A stretch of DNA of 60,000 nucleotides from Antedon mediterranea (lineage: Eukaryota > Echinodermata > Crinoidea > Comatulida > Antedonidae). Within the stretch, counting starts at the first letter, position 1. Each line of letters starts with the position of its first letter. This document shows positions 48,533-58,300 of this stretch, piece by piece. Both the position numbers and the translations under genes were made by a program. Under the pieces are notes generated by a model. It was given only the letters and a program-made list of their open reading frames with translations. It had not been told where the DNA came from and did no database searches. The stretch covers positions 25,179,001 through 25,239,000 of the forward strand of contig NC_092673.1 of NCBI RefSeq assembly GCF_964355755.1, in the 5' to 3' direction.

Positions 48533-49328
48533 GTAACAGGTTCAGACTACTAGCGTCGTAGCTTTATCGCGTAGTATTTTCAGGAGCTGCAGCACTGGCA
48601 CAAACACAATAAAATCATCCACAGAGACAGTTCTTGGTTTGGAAAAGTTAAATTCTTTTATTGAAGCTAGTAACCAGTCGGAAGGAGATAGAACAAAAAC
48701 AGTGTTACTATTTAAGATAACATATCAGTGATCGATCGATCGTATCATTAACGACAGTATAGGCTACTATTGCGTTGTGTCTAGTATAACAATCAACAAT
48801 CAACTATATTAACTATAGTAAAACAATTCTAAAATTAAGAGAGATAAAAATATAGATGCTTACCTAGTAACCAGTCGGAAGGAGATGAAAACCTTCACTT
48901 TGGGCTAGGCACTAGTAAGTGTCATCCATTCCCAGTTGGGTACTATTACAATTTTTAACCGATGGTATATACATTTACCATAACGTTATTTCGTAGTTTA
49001 CAGACCGTTTGTATTGTAACTTGAGTCATACACATGTAATTATCAATTTAAATTCGGTTATACAAAAAAAGAAACTATTAAAAATGCAAATCAATTAACA
49101 AAATCCCTTGTCCATTTATGAACTGACCCATACTGAAACATTATACACTAAATATTCATGACCATTTTCCCCGCCACTTGGATGAGGTGACTCATCTATT
49201 TATAGCATGGTCACTTATCATTCCAGCTTTTACTTTAATGGGTCCCACAAGGTTTCTCAGATTCAAGTCAGATTCAGCAGATAAATCATTCAAGTATTTG
49301 GGTATAAGCATACCTGTTACCCTGTTAC
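48533..49328. mobile_element. 796 bp DNA element with ACATGT duplication
   Basis: Ends GTAACAGG and CCTGTTAC are inverted; flanks 48527-48532 and 49329-49334 are both ACATGT. Inside, TAGTAACCAGTCGGAAGGAG occurs twice (about 48,667 and 48,867). No transposase. The left end also has a partial CCTGTTAC repeat. Superfamily not assigned. Confidence 0.75.
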
Positions 49329-49334
49329 ACATGT

Positions 49335-49731
49335 CGAACATCTATTTCTATTACATTCGAATGTTCCAGTTGATTCATTACCTTTGTTTTGTAGCCTAAT
49401 TTAGATTTAACTAAAGTGTCTTTAATGCTTTGATCACGTCTGTAAGCTATCATGGGTGGTTCTTGAAAAATATCTTTTGTAGCGGATTTATCTTCAGTCA
49501 AAATTGAAAAGTTATCGCGGACAATTAATAACCTTCTTATTCATAGGATGATACGTGAGGACTAGAGGTATGCGGTCACAAGCATTTGTATTATGTGTTG
49601 GTTGCAATGTGTCCTCGTGCGTTAACTGGCAAACTTTTCTTAGAGATTTCACAGTAATGTCAGATGGATATTCGCGTGCATTGAAAAAATCGATCATCTC
49701 AGATGCTTTGATGTTGAAGTCATCATCATCG
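49335..49731 (-). pseudogene. Penelope-like RT to endonuclease linker
   Basis: Contains DDFNIKASEMIDFFNAREY, then RIPLVLTYHPMNKKV. After a frameshift near 49,515 comes LLIVRDNFSILTEDKSATKD, then PPMIAYRRDQSIKDTLVKSK and a CNRNRCSTC zinc-like motif at the ACATGT insertion point. The RIP.VLTYHP motif is diagnostic of Penelope-like elements. Confidence 0.85.
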
Positions 49732-50193
49732 CAGGCCCGTATCCAGGGGGGGTGCGTTGGGTGCAGACGCACCCCCCCCCCCCAAGTCCCAAAAGGTCCA
49801 CTATTTCCTCGGTTGGTATTTTTTCTTGTCTTGTTTAACTAAAGACAATATCATTATATATGTACAAAATTTACATTATCAATGGTATACAAACAAAAAT
49901 ATGCTAATATAAAATGAAAAAATACCGGTAATTAAATTACGGAATCTGAACTGACTACAAACTCGATGTAAAACATGCGCAGTCGATCATGTGACGACAA
50001 GCAATAGCGTAGCGCTTCATGTACGCGGTACGCGGTAAAGTGTTTGCTGGAGAAATAAAGACAACTTAACCGGCGGTAAAGACGTGTCTGGAAATACAGA
50101 CACTATCGAATACGGCGCCTAAACAAGGGAAGGCCAACTACGGGGGCTCTAGCCCCCCAGCCCCCCCCCCCCCCCCCCCCCCCCTCTGTCGGG

Positions 50194-50850
50194 GAACACG
50201 GGTACTTTTTGTCGGGGAATATAATATATACAGTAAAAAACGTTCGCGTTCACTTCATATAGCTTCAGCGCCTAGAAAACCACGACGTTCCATTGACCGT
50301 GAGAGTACGTCAGAGGGCTAATATGCACTTTTATGCATTCATTATTGCCAGCGATCTAACTTACTACTAAACATTAGCTAGGTACGCACTTGTCTGGCGG
50401 TATCCCTTTGTACGAATCGTTCAACGTTGGGTCGAGACGCGTGATATCAAGTTTCATCCAGGGACCAAAATGTGTAATGTAGTTATTTTCCAGGCGAAGT
50501 TTACCGACGGTTACCGAAGGGAACACGTGTACTTTTTGATGGGGAATATAATATACAGTAAAAAGCGTTCGCGTTCACTTCGTAGCTAGCTTCAGCGCCT
50601 AGAAAACCGCGACGTTTCATTGACCGTGAGAGTACGTCAGAGTGATATTATGCACTTTATATGCATTCATTATTGCCAGCGATCTAACTTACTACTAAAC
50701 AATAGCTAGGTACGCACTTGTCTGGCGGTATCCCTTTGTACGAATCGTTCAACGTTGGGTCGAGACGCGTGATATGAAGTTTCATCCAGGGACCAAAATG
50801 TGTAATGTGTTATTTTCCAGGCGAAGTTTACCGACGGTTACGTCGTGTAC
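50194..50850. repeat. Tandem duplication, 327 bp period, two copies
   Basis: Copy 1 starts GAACACGGGTACTTTTT at 50194, copy 2 GAACACGTGTACTTTTT at 50521. Shared internal markers include TTCATTATTGCCAGCGATCT and CAACGTTGGGTCGAGACGCG. Few differences, so fairly recent. Confidence 0.8.
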
Positions 50851-51366
50851 TGCGTCGACGTACGCTACACTACAGCAAAAACGAATTATGTTAATTGTTC
50901 GTTTGTTCACCAATTTTTTAATTTACAAGTAACCTTCTGTACCGTGGGGCACCTAAAATAAATTTTTCATCCATTACTAAACAAAAAAACATGCCATTTT
51001 CGCTTAGCCAACATTATAGCTATAGTTATTACATTTTCAATATCCTGTATGTCATGAATTTCTCACCACTCGGAAGTCCAGATGGTACGCATGCATACAC
51101 CTGGGAGGAATAAACTTTTTTCCCCGACTGAAAAAGGTCTACGCTTGCGTTTTTTAAGCCTCTAGGCCTGATGTTTGCAAAGTATAAAATGCAATTTTCT
51201 GAAGACCTGCAGCTCTAGTTTTAAACATTTTCTTAGCTCAGCCCCAACAATAAAGCTGGTCATATTTCGAAGAACAAGAAGTACATTTTTCATCTCTATT
51301 TTTCAAACATTTCTTAGCTCAGTCACAACCCATGATAGGGACTTATATATTTTTTTTGGTTCTAGG

Positions 51367-51620
51367 ACACCTACCCCCTAGACAGTTACCCCCCGGATGT
51401 TTACCACCCGGACAACTACCCCCTTAGGACAACTACCCCCCGGACAATTACCCCCCGGACAACTACCCCCTTAGGACAACTACCCCCTTAGGATAACAAC
51501 CCCCCGGACAACTACCCCCCGGACAACTACCCCCTTAGGACAACTACCCCCTTAGGACAACTACCCCCCGGTCAACTACCCCCCGGTCAACAACCCCCGG
51601 TCAACTACCCCCCCCCCCCC
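51367..51620. repeat. Minisatellite array, GGACAACTACCCCC unit
   Basis: Irregular tandem copies of GGACAACTACCCCC with optional TTA before it, about 14-17 bp each. It is the reverse complement of the array at 53,050-53,470, so the two form inverted arms. Confidence 0.8.
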
Positions 51621-51682
51621 CCAATCTAAAAGTAGACAAATATATAGGACCGGTTTCTGTAAAAATGAAATCATCTGGTTTT

Positions 51683-52067
51683 AACGGGTGTTTCGAAACT
51701 AGAGACCCGAGACCAGAGACCTGACACGACCCAATACGAAAAGGGAGACCTATATTTGGGTCTCCCTTTTCGTATATTAGGGTCTCCCTTTTCGTTCTGG
51801 TCTCTTTTTTCGTATATTTGGGTCTCCCATTTCGTATATTTGGGTCTCCCTTTTCGTATATTTGGTCTCCCTTTTCGTATATTTAGGTCTCCCTTTTCGT
51901 ATATTAGGGTCTCCCTTTTCGTATAGTGGGGTCTCCCTTTTCGTATAGTGGGGTCTCCCTTTTCGTACGTGGGTCTCCCTTTTCGTATATTTAGGTCTCC
52001 CTTTTCGTATTGGGTCTCGGGTCTCATGGTCTCTGGTCTCGGGTCTCTAGTTTCGAAACACCCGTTT
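51683..52067. mobile_element. Foldback element with minisatellite core
   Basis: Terminal inverted repeats of about 38 bp (AACGGGTGTTTCGAAACTAG, then AGACCCGAGACCAGAGACC; mirrored at 52029-52066). The centre is about a dozen copies of a 21-24 bp unit, GGGTCTCCCTTTTCGTATAT. The array gives a spurious 118-residue repetitive frame on the minus strand. Confidence 0.75.
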
Positions 52068-52689
52068 TTAACCGATTATTCTGTTTAACAGCACGCTAGG
52101 CCCTAGATTTGCTAGATTTAAAGTACCGTATTTATTGAAAAAAACGGCCTGGGCTGTTTATTGTTTAGGTGGTTTTTAGGTGGACATTTATTGGAAGAAA
52201 GTTGTTTATTCAATGGGAGGGGGTATAATCTAATGGAAATAGACGCCGATTATTCCATATGATGTGTCATGAGAGTGACATGGTCACCGTTTATTTGAGG
52301 GGAATTTATTTAAAGATCGCCGTTTATTCGGTGAGTGAACATTGAGGTCAAATATCAAAAGTGATATTATTCTTCAAGTGTACAAAAATACAAATGACAA
52401 ATTTGAGACAAAAATTAATTCTTTTAAGACCAGTGGTTATCGAAGCATTGTCCTGACGCAAAAATTATTATTATTATTAGCGAACCCAGTTTTTACAGTA
52501 AATACAGGGAGTACTATATAATACGTTCGACTATCCTATGATCATGTGACAATCTTCAGTTTATACCAGGCTATATTTATGTTCAATCTTTTACTTTTGT
52601 TTACAATAATGAATAGTAATTTGTCAAAGTAACGAATTAAAATATAGTTATTAATTCCTATTATACGCTGTTGCAGAGGTCAGGTTGTT

Positions 52690-53480
52690 GAATGGTCTGG
52701 GTGTTAGTTGTCCGTCCGGGGGGTAGTTGTTCTAAAGGGATAGTTTTCTGGGTGGTAGTTGTCCAGGGGTTAGTTGTCCTACGGAGGAAGTTGTCCTAAA
52801 AGATTATTTGCCCTCGGAGTATTGTCCAGGTCCAGGAGGTAGTTGTCCTACGGGGAGTATTGTGTCAGAGGCAGTTGTCCGCGGGGTAATAAGATTATGA
52901 TAATATAATTTCTAATTTGATACGATTAACCAAAAAGGAATTACAGTGATACGGGTTACTGGTGGTACTGAGCTATTATTGTTTTTTTTTATCATGTATA
53001 TAAATATATTGTATAATCCGGGTTGTAAAATGAAAACAAACAAATGAAATGTTGTCCAGGGGTTAGTTGTCCTACGGAGGTAGTTGTCCTAAAAGATTAT
53101 TTGCCCTCGGAGTATTGTCCAGGAAGTAGTTGTCCTACGGGGAGTATTGTGTCAGAGGTAGTTGTCCGCGGGGTAATTACCCGGGGAGGAGGGGGTAATT
53201 GTCCGGGGGGGTAATTGTCCGGGGGGGGGTAATTGTCCGGGGGGGGTAATTGTCCAGGGGGTAATTGTTCCTAGGGGGTAATTGTCCGGGGGGTAGTTGT
53301 CCAGGGGGTAGTTGTCCTAAGGGGGTAGTTGTCCTAAGGGGGTAGTTGTCCGGGGGGTATTTGTCCGGGGGGTAGTTGTCCTAAAGGGGTAGTTGTCCTA
53401 AGGGGGTAGTGGTCCAGGTGGTGGTTGTCCGGGGGGTAGTTTTCCGGGGGGTAAATGTCCAGGGGGTGAATATCCGGATA
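52690..53480. repeat. Minisatellite array, GGGGGTAGTTGTCC unit
   Basis: Inverted counterpart of 51367-51620. A sparse part (52,690-52,880) is duplicated as 53,050-53,170, and the dense array runs 53,170-53,470. G-runs of up to 9-10 occur. Repeat-driven frames in it are not genes. Confidence 0.75.
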
Positions 53481-54035
53481 CGATTTTTTTTTCATGTTTT
53501 GAAGTATAATAAGTCCAATTTCCGGGACCTCCAACTCTATTTTTCTAAATTTTCTTTGAACTTTTATTTTTTAAATTGAAAAATATGGATTGAAACAGTC
53601 ATCGCGCATCGTTTTTTTGCACGCAGTATTTTATTTATGCATTATAAAAAATGGAAAAAATGGCTACCCTAAATCTGATTAAAAAGACCTCAAATGACGC
53701 TAGAACGCGTTGCTTCCGGGGGCTTCGCCCCTTGGACCCCACCGGGGGCCCTTGGCGGCCCCTGGCCCTCAGCCTAGTGATGGATGCTCGCTTCGCTTGC
53801 ATAGCCCCTTCGTCGGGGAACGTAGCCCCCGCGTCGGGAAGATCCTGGCGCCACCCCTGCTGAGTTGGCCTCATCATGAAAGCCCAAGCCACAACAGAGA
53901 GTCTTACATCAGTCTTTAGAACGTCAAATAACGCAATGACCGGGGGCCCTTGGCGGCCCCCTGGCCCCCAGCCATTGTTGCTCGCTTCGCTCGCACCCCC
54001 CCCCCCCCCCATTATAAATGCTGCATACGGGCCTG

Positions 54036-54242
54036 CATCGCTACATAAATGTCGAAGTCTAACAAGTTGCGAATACGGTATAGCATTCTTACAAGCTGGA
54101 GGATGCGAAGAGTGGTAATTTAGATAAGTGTGCTCGTCAGTATCTTTGTAGTGAACGGATGTAGAAAGACCAGGTTTATCAATAGATAAACTAATATCAA
54201 GGAAAGGCACACACTTGTCAGAAATTTCATGAGTAAACTTTA
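54036..54242 (-). pseudogene. Penelope-like RT, thumb region piece
   Basis: The frame shows KFTHEISDKCVPFLDISLSI, then NYHSSHPPACKNAIPYSQ and RLRHLCSD, which are conserved Penelope-like RT thumb motifs (FLD and the HP..K..IP.SQ..RLR.(I/L)CS block). It joins the upstream RT piece across the TTTA duplication and the next piece across CATCG. A longer open frame (53635-54210) is a chance fusion into the neighbouring insert. Confidence 0.85.
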
Positions 54243-54787
54243 CAGTCGGGCAGCAAAGTGGTTGACCTCGCGAATTATTACCAAATCAAAATTTGAATTG
54301 CCGCCATCTTGGAATCGCGATAAAGCAAGTAGTGCGGAATTACAAAATGCAGCAAAAAAAAATTTCAATAACATTTAAATAGCATATTCATACAATTAAA
54401 TTTATATTAATAAAATTCAACTAAGGATTTTACGAAAGATAGGCTACTTAAGAAATACTGCCGAGATCGGATCCCCCACACGGCGTAGGGTACCGCAGTG
54501 CTAAGGGGCCTAGGTAGGAAAAAATCTGATTTTACCTGTTAAACATGCTTGAACCAAGGCCATTTTAATATATATTATCCAGATTATATATCAAAACAAA
54601 CTGATAAAAGGATTTGTTGATTTGCTTCTGATGAGAAAAGTGCCGGATTCATTTCGCTGACGGCGAATGAATACACGAATTTTCGCCATTTTCTAGCACT
54701 AGCCTTGGGTACCCAGACAGCTGATAACGATTATATTCGATTGTCCAGACGTCTCTGCTACTGGTGCTCAATACTACAGTATGTATT

Positions 54788-54811
54788 ACCATGGACCTAT
54801 AGGTCCATGGT
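54788..54811. repeat. 24 bp perfect palindrome
   Basis: ACCATGGACCTA followed directly by its reverse complement TAGGTCCATGGT. Imperfect pairing continues outward (TATTA/TGTTA, ACTGTA). Confidence 0.8.
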
Positions 54812-55006
54812 GTTACTGTACATATAGTACTGTATGTTTAGTTTTTGCTTTCTTTATGGCAAAATAAATATTTAATTTTTATTATTGCTTATTTTGCTTT
54901 AACTTTATCCAAGAAGAAGTAAATATTATTATATATATGCATATTACAGTCAAGTTGCAACTGCCACGAATCCACTCCACTTTGGTTACTAACTAAATAA
55001 TTAATA

Positions 55007-55192
55007 CAGTCAACTCTCCCAATACCGGACTCTCTGAAAACCAGAAACTCTCCCAATACCAGACTTTTTTTGAGGACCAAAAGGTCCCAAATTTATATTT
55101 ACCATTAAAAACACATTCCGAATACCAGACTTTCCGGAAAACCAGACTTATTTGGCCGGCCCAAAGGTGTCCGGTATTGGGAGAGTTGACTG
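55007..55192. mobile_element. 186 bp Tc1/mariner (pogo/Tigger-like) MITE
   Basis: Terminal inverted repeats CAGTCAACTCTCCCAATACC and GGTATTGGGAGAGTTGACTG, bounded by TA at 55005-55006 and 55193-55194. The CAGTCAACTCTC ends and TA target fit the pogo/Tigger branch. Confidence 0.85.
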
Positions 55193-55194
55193 TA

Positions 55195-56670
55195 GTATAA
55201 CATCATAACAAACAAATTAACAAGTTAATAAATTAACCACCATTAAATAATTTTATTTACAAAAAAGTATTTTACATACAGTATAACATGTAATATCTTA
55301 TTTACATCGAAGTAAAATATGCCTATCAAACTATCTTGCTCAGGCTAAATAAAATATCAAGTTATATATGTCAATATTTGAGTTAAATCATCGCGATAAT
55401 TTTATTTTTTTTTTATTTTTAAAGACATCTGTTACGTACATCAATTTACAAATATCAAAATAGGATTGTTTTTGCAGCACAAGATGAATCACAAGTCGGA
55501 TAGTTTATTCTTAGAAACCTGAAAGAAAAAAAAAACACCAATAATGAGCTATTCATAGTTAAATAATTTTAATGTTAACTTTAGTCATCCTAAATTTTGT
55601 CGCCATGATCACTACTATACACAATACTGTATATATAAATATCATATGTACGACCATCCAAATTACCTCATCCTACCTACAGTCCTTCCTAGCCTAGGCT
55701 ACATTATTGTCATATATTTACAAACCTCCAACAGCCACAACGTATTTTCTTTTCTTTGGCAAAGAATTTCCCGTAATATAGTCCTAAATTAATTAAATAA
55801 ATCAAAAGGTCTAGGCCTAGGCCTTTCTTTAAATATCCGACGATATATATCCATAATCCAGTGGATATAGATTCAACATTTTAAACATAATAATAATATG
55901 GCTTCACATTGATTATAATAAGTCGGCGATATGCCACTAAAAACTAGCCTGCGGCCCTCCGTCAAATGGGCTAGGCCTAGCCTAGGCCTAGATAATACTA
56001 CAAGTAGGGTACATTTTTTTACAACCAAATAATGTACAATTATATTGCAATATTTACCAAACTAGCACCAAATCCAAAATAATAAAGCTACTAATAACAT
56101 ATTTTGGTATATTAACTGGTTTAAAAACGGATTGCACATAGTGATTTTGAAGGATTGAAATTACTCAACCACACGGCCTGTACTAAACATACGAATCCAA
56201 GATGGAGTCTGCTTAGAATATATCCCCAGCTTTGAACGGATATTGAATCCGTCCCACAAGCTGAACCAAGCTTAAACTTTCAGAAAAGATAGATTAATAA
56301 CCTAATAACCAACCACTAAGTTTTTATAAAGGTTCCGTGCTGATGAGAAAAGTGCCGGATTCCCTACGAAACCAAACAAATAAATCATGTAGCCTACCTC
56401 AACGAACACCTCCATCTGCACTTTTTTCTTCAATAAGCTCTGTCGTCATTTCCTGGGCTATTTATACCAAAATTTTGTGGCGGGAATAATCTTCCATATT
56501 AGGAGTAACAATTTCCAAATATAGAAAGATATAATTTAACCCGGATGGTGGAAATTGCAGCAGATTTGTAAGGGTATTCCCATGCAAAATGCTTGCCGCG
56601 AAGTGAAAAGCGAACCGGAAGTCACTATAACTTGGCGATGCTCAGTGACCTGCGCAGTTAAAAAACAGCG
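55195..56670. other. Noncoding interior of the 2.46 kb element
   Basis: AT-rich, with scattered TAGGCCTA clusters (about 55,811-55,823 and 55,971-55,990). No ORF or RNA gene seen. Confidence 0.4.
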
Positions 56671-56710
56671 TTTTAACGGTTAAATGAGCACTTTGCTGCT
56701 CGACTGTTTA

Positions 56711-57464
56711 TAGCAGGATGAAAATTGTTCACGAAGTTAATGAACTCATTAAGTTCATCAACACCAACACAATCATCAATATACCGTTTGAATAAATTTG
56801 GTTTCTTTCCCTTAAAATCTCGTAACACATTCTGCTCAAAATACCCCATAAAGAGGCAAGCAAAGTTAGGTCCCATTTTTGTACCCATGCTTATCCCAGA
56901 AACTTGCCGAAAAAACTTTCCATTGAAGTTGAAGGCTGTAGTATTAAGTACAAGTTCACCGAGACGTAGTATTGTCGATGCGGGATCTAGTTCAATAAAA
57001 TGTCTCATTGCGTTAAGTCCATCTTGAATAGGAATTGATGTGTCTAAGGCCGTAACATCCATTGTAAAAAGATAAGCACTCTCAGATGAAAATGTATAAT
57101 CTTTAAACAAAACTGCAGCTTTTTGCTATCTTATGATGTAGGTTGGCAGATTTTGTACATCAATTGGCTTCAAGATTCCATCCAAGAACTCGCTAATAAC
57201 AACTGTAGGCGCGTTACAAGCGGAAACAATAGGTCTACCATGACTGTTAGTCTTGTGTATTTTAGGTAACATGTAAAAGCTATAGACACAAGTGGCGTCA
57301 GAATTAATCAATATATGGGCTGTAGAAGGAAGCTCTTTCTTCTTAATCATACTATTTACAGTCTTCTTAACAATACCAATATCAGAATCAGTAGGGAGTA
57401 TGACATGGATGCAAAAATCATATGCCATTATGTATGTAATATTTATTTCATCATTACCGATCAT
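56711..57464 (-). pseudogene. Penelope-like reverse transcriptase, fingers and palm
   Basis: Landmarks: SFYMLPKIHKTNSHGRPIVS, then LPTYI, FTMDVTALDTSIP (motif A aspartate), FNGKFFRQVSGISMGTKMGP, LFMGYFE and RYIDDCVG (the catalytic YIDD typical of Penelope-like RTs). One in-frame stop (57128-57126) interrupts it; the frame is otherwise open to the TTTA insertion point. The C-terminal continuation lies 2.5 kb away at 54242. Confidence 0.88.
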
Positions 57465-58300
57465 CGCTTAATTGCCGTCATAAATTATTATATAAGGCTA
57501 ATTTTTGTGGCCAAGCTCTACCTGTTTTTGAGTTTAGATTTAGGTATGTGGTTATTTACTTTCTATAGGCCTCATAAATACGGTACAAAAATACACATGC
57601 ACACCAACATTTAAGTGTAGCTTTAAAAAAGATCCCATACACACTATTTTTGTATTATATATTTCACCGGCGTTTGCCACATAATCAGTTTTAGGAGATT
57701 CCCTTTTACTGGGCATGCTCAGACTGACGTAATAGCTGTAAACTATATTTTTAATGGTAGTTCCCCGTACAAAATATGGCTGTATATCACTCCGATAAAA
57801 AAAGTATAACCGATTTTGACAAAAGTCACATACGAAAATAAAAAAATCAATGCACATGGATGTCTATTATATATATTTATGTGTTTAATTAGATATTTTA
57901 AACTGCGTAATAGCTAATTATTTTTAACATCGAAGGACTAATTTTAATTGCGTGTATGAACATTTTCAGACGCCCCACTCGTCTTTGATGACCTCCACCG
58001 TACGGTTCTAGGCTTATTTGAGCTATATTGTGTAGTCGTTTTTTGATAACTGAGAACTATCAGTGTGTATCATCCTCGTACATAACTGTTTCTTAGTTGT
58101 AATAAAGATCACATTATTATAACATCTAGCATGTTATTATAATATATAAATTTATAGGTACCAATACTGATATTTTTATTTTCAAAAAAATTCGATAAGT
58201 ATTTTAATAACACTAAAACAACATTCTTAATATAACAAATGATATGTAGTACTACTAAATCAATGTCTAATTGCATAAAGGACTATGTGTACAGTATTAT
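57465..58300. other. Noncoding spacer before satellite
   Basis: No coding signal continuing the Penelope-like RT was recognised upstream of 57,464, so the element is probably 5'-truncated. An open frame at 57552-57857 (minus) shows no family features. Confidence 0.4.

Larger units (their letters stand above)
49732..54035. mobile_element. 4.3 kb composite DNA element with CATCG duplication
   Basis: Ends CAGGCCCGTATCC and, inverted, CAGGCCCGTATGC; flanks 49727-49731 and 54036-54040 are both CATCG. No transposase recognised. The interior is mostly repeats: poly-C runs near 49,773-49,784 and 50,157-50,184, a 327 bp tandem duplication, inverted minisatellite arms and a foldback element. Two copies of CCGGGGGC(C/T)..(T)GG..CCC-type GC-rich sequence lie at 53,715-53,775 and 53,938-53,975. 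A 5 bp duplication with CAGGCCCG ends does not match a superfamily I can name safely. Confidence 0.7.
54243..56706. mobile_element. 2.46 kb DNA element with TTTA duplication
   Basis: Ends CAGTCGGGCAGCAAAGTG and, inverted, CAGTCGAGCAGCAAAGTG; flanks 54239-54242 and 56707-56710 are both TTTA. No transposase frame found. It carries a nested Tc1/mariner-type MITE (55007-55192), a 24 bp palindrome at 54788-54811 and a repeated TGATGAGAAAAGTGCCGGAT (54,626 and 56,341). Confidence 0.75.
47841..57464 (-). mobile_element. Penelope-like element (GIY-YIG type), split by three insertions
   Basis: Collinear minus-strand pieces: RT 57464-56711, thumb 54242-54036, late RT/linker 49731-49335, endonuclease 48532-48143, then 3' UTR with a hammerhead at 47922-47878. 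Between them sit DNA elements 54243-56706, 49732-54035 and 48533-49328, each bounded by a target duplication. Removing each insert and one duplication copy puts the flanking coding frames back in register. The 5' end is missing or unreadable beyond 57,464. The element is dead: besides the inserts there is an in-frame stop at 57128-57126 and a frameshift near 49,515. Such elements prime reverse transcription at a nick made by their own endonuclease. Confidence 0.88.

Noticed and set aside
51671-52027. 118-residue repetitive minus-strand ORF
   Set aside because: Pure translation of the 21-24 bp minisatellite.
51367-53480. CRISPR-like array
   Set aside because: Units are adjoining or vary irregularly, with no unique spacers of constant length; eukaryotic context. 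These are minisatellites.
53635-54210. 191-residue minus-strand ORF as a gene
   Set aside because: Its first about 58 residues are Penelope-like RT; the rest reads through the CATCG junction into the inserted DNA element. A chance fusion.
54626-56365. Two CTGATGAGAAAAGTGCCGGAT copies as extra hammerhead ribozymes
   Set aside because: CTGATGAG is present, and one copy is followed by CGAAAC, but no stem II can form between them and no NUH cleavage site is placed correctly. Kept only as a direct repeat in the 2.46 kb element.
56673-56710. Last residues of the RT frame (56710-56673) as part of the RT
   Set aside because: They translate the inverted end of the 2.46 kb insert; the RT proper stops at the TTTA duplication.
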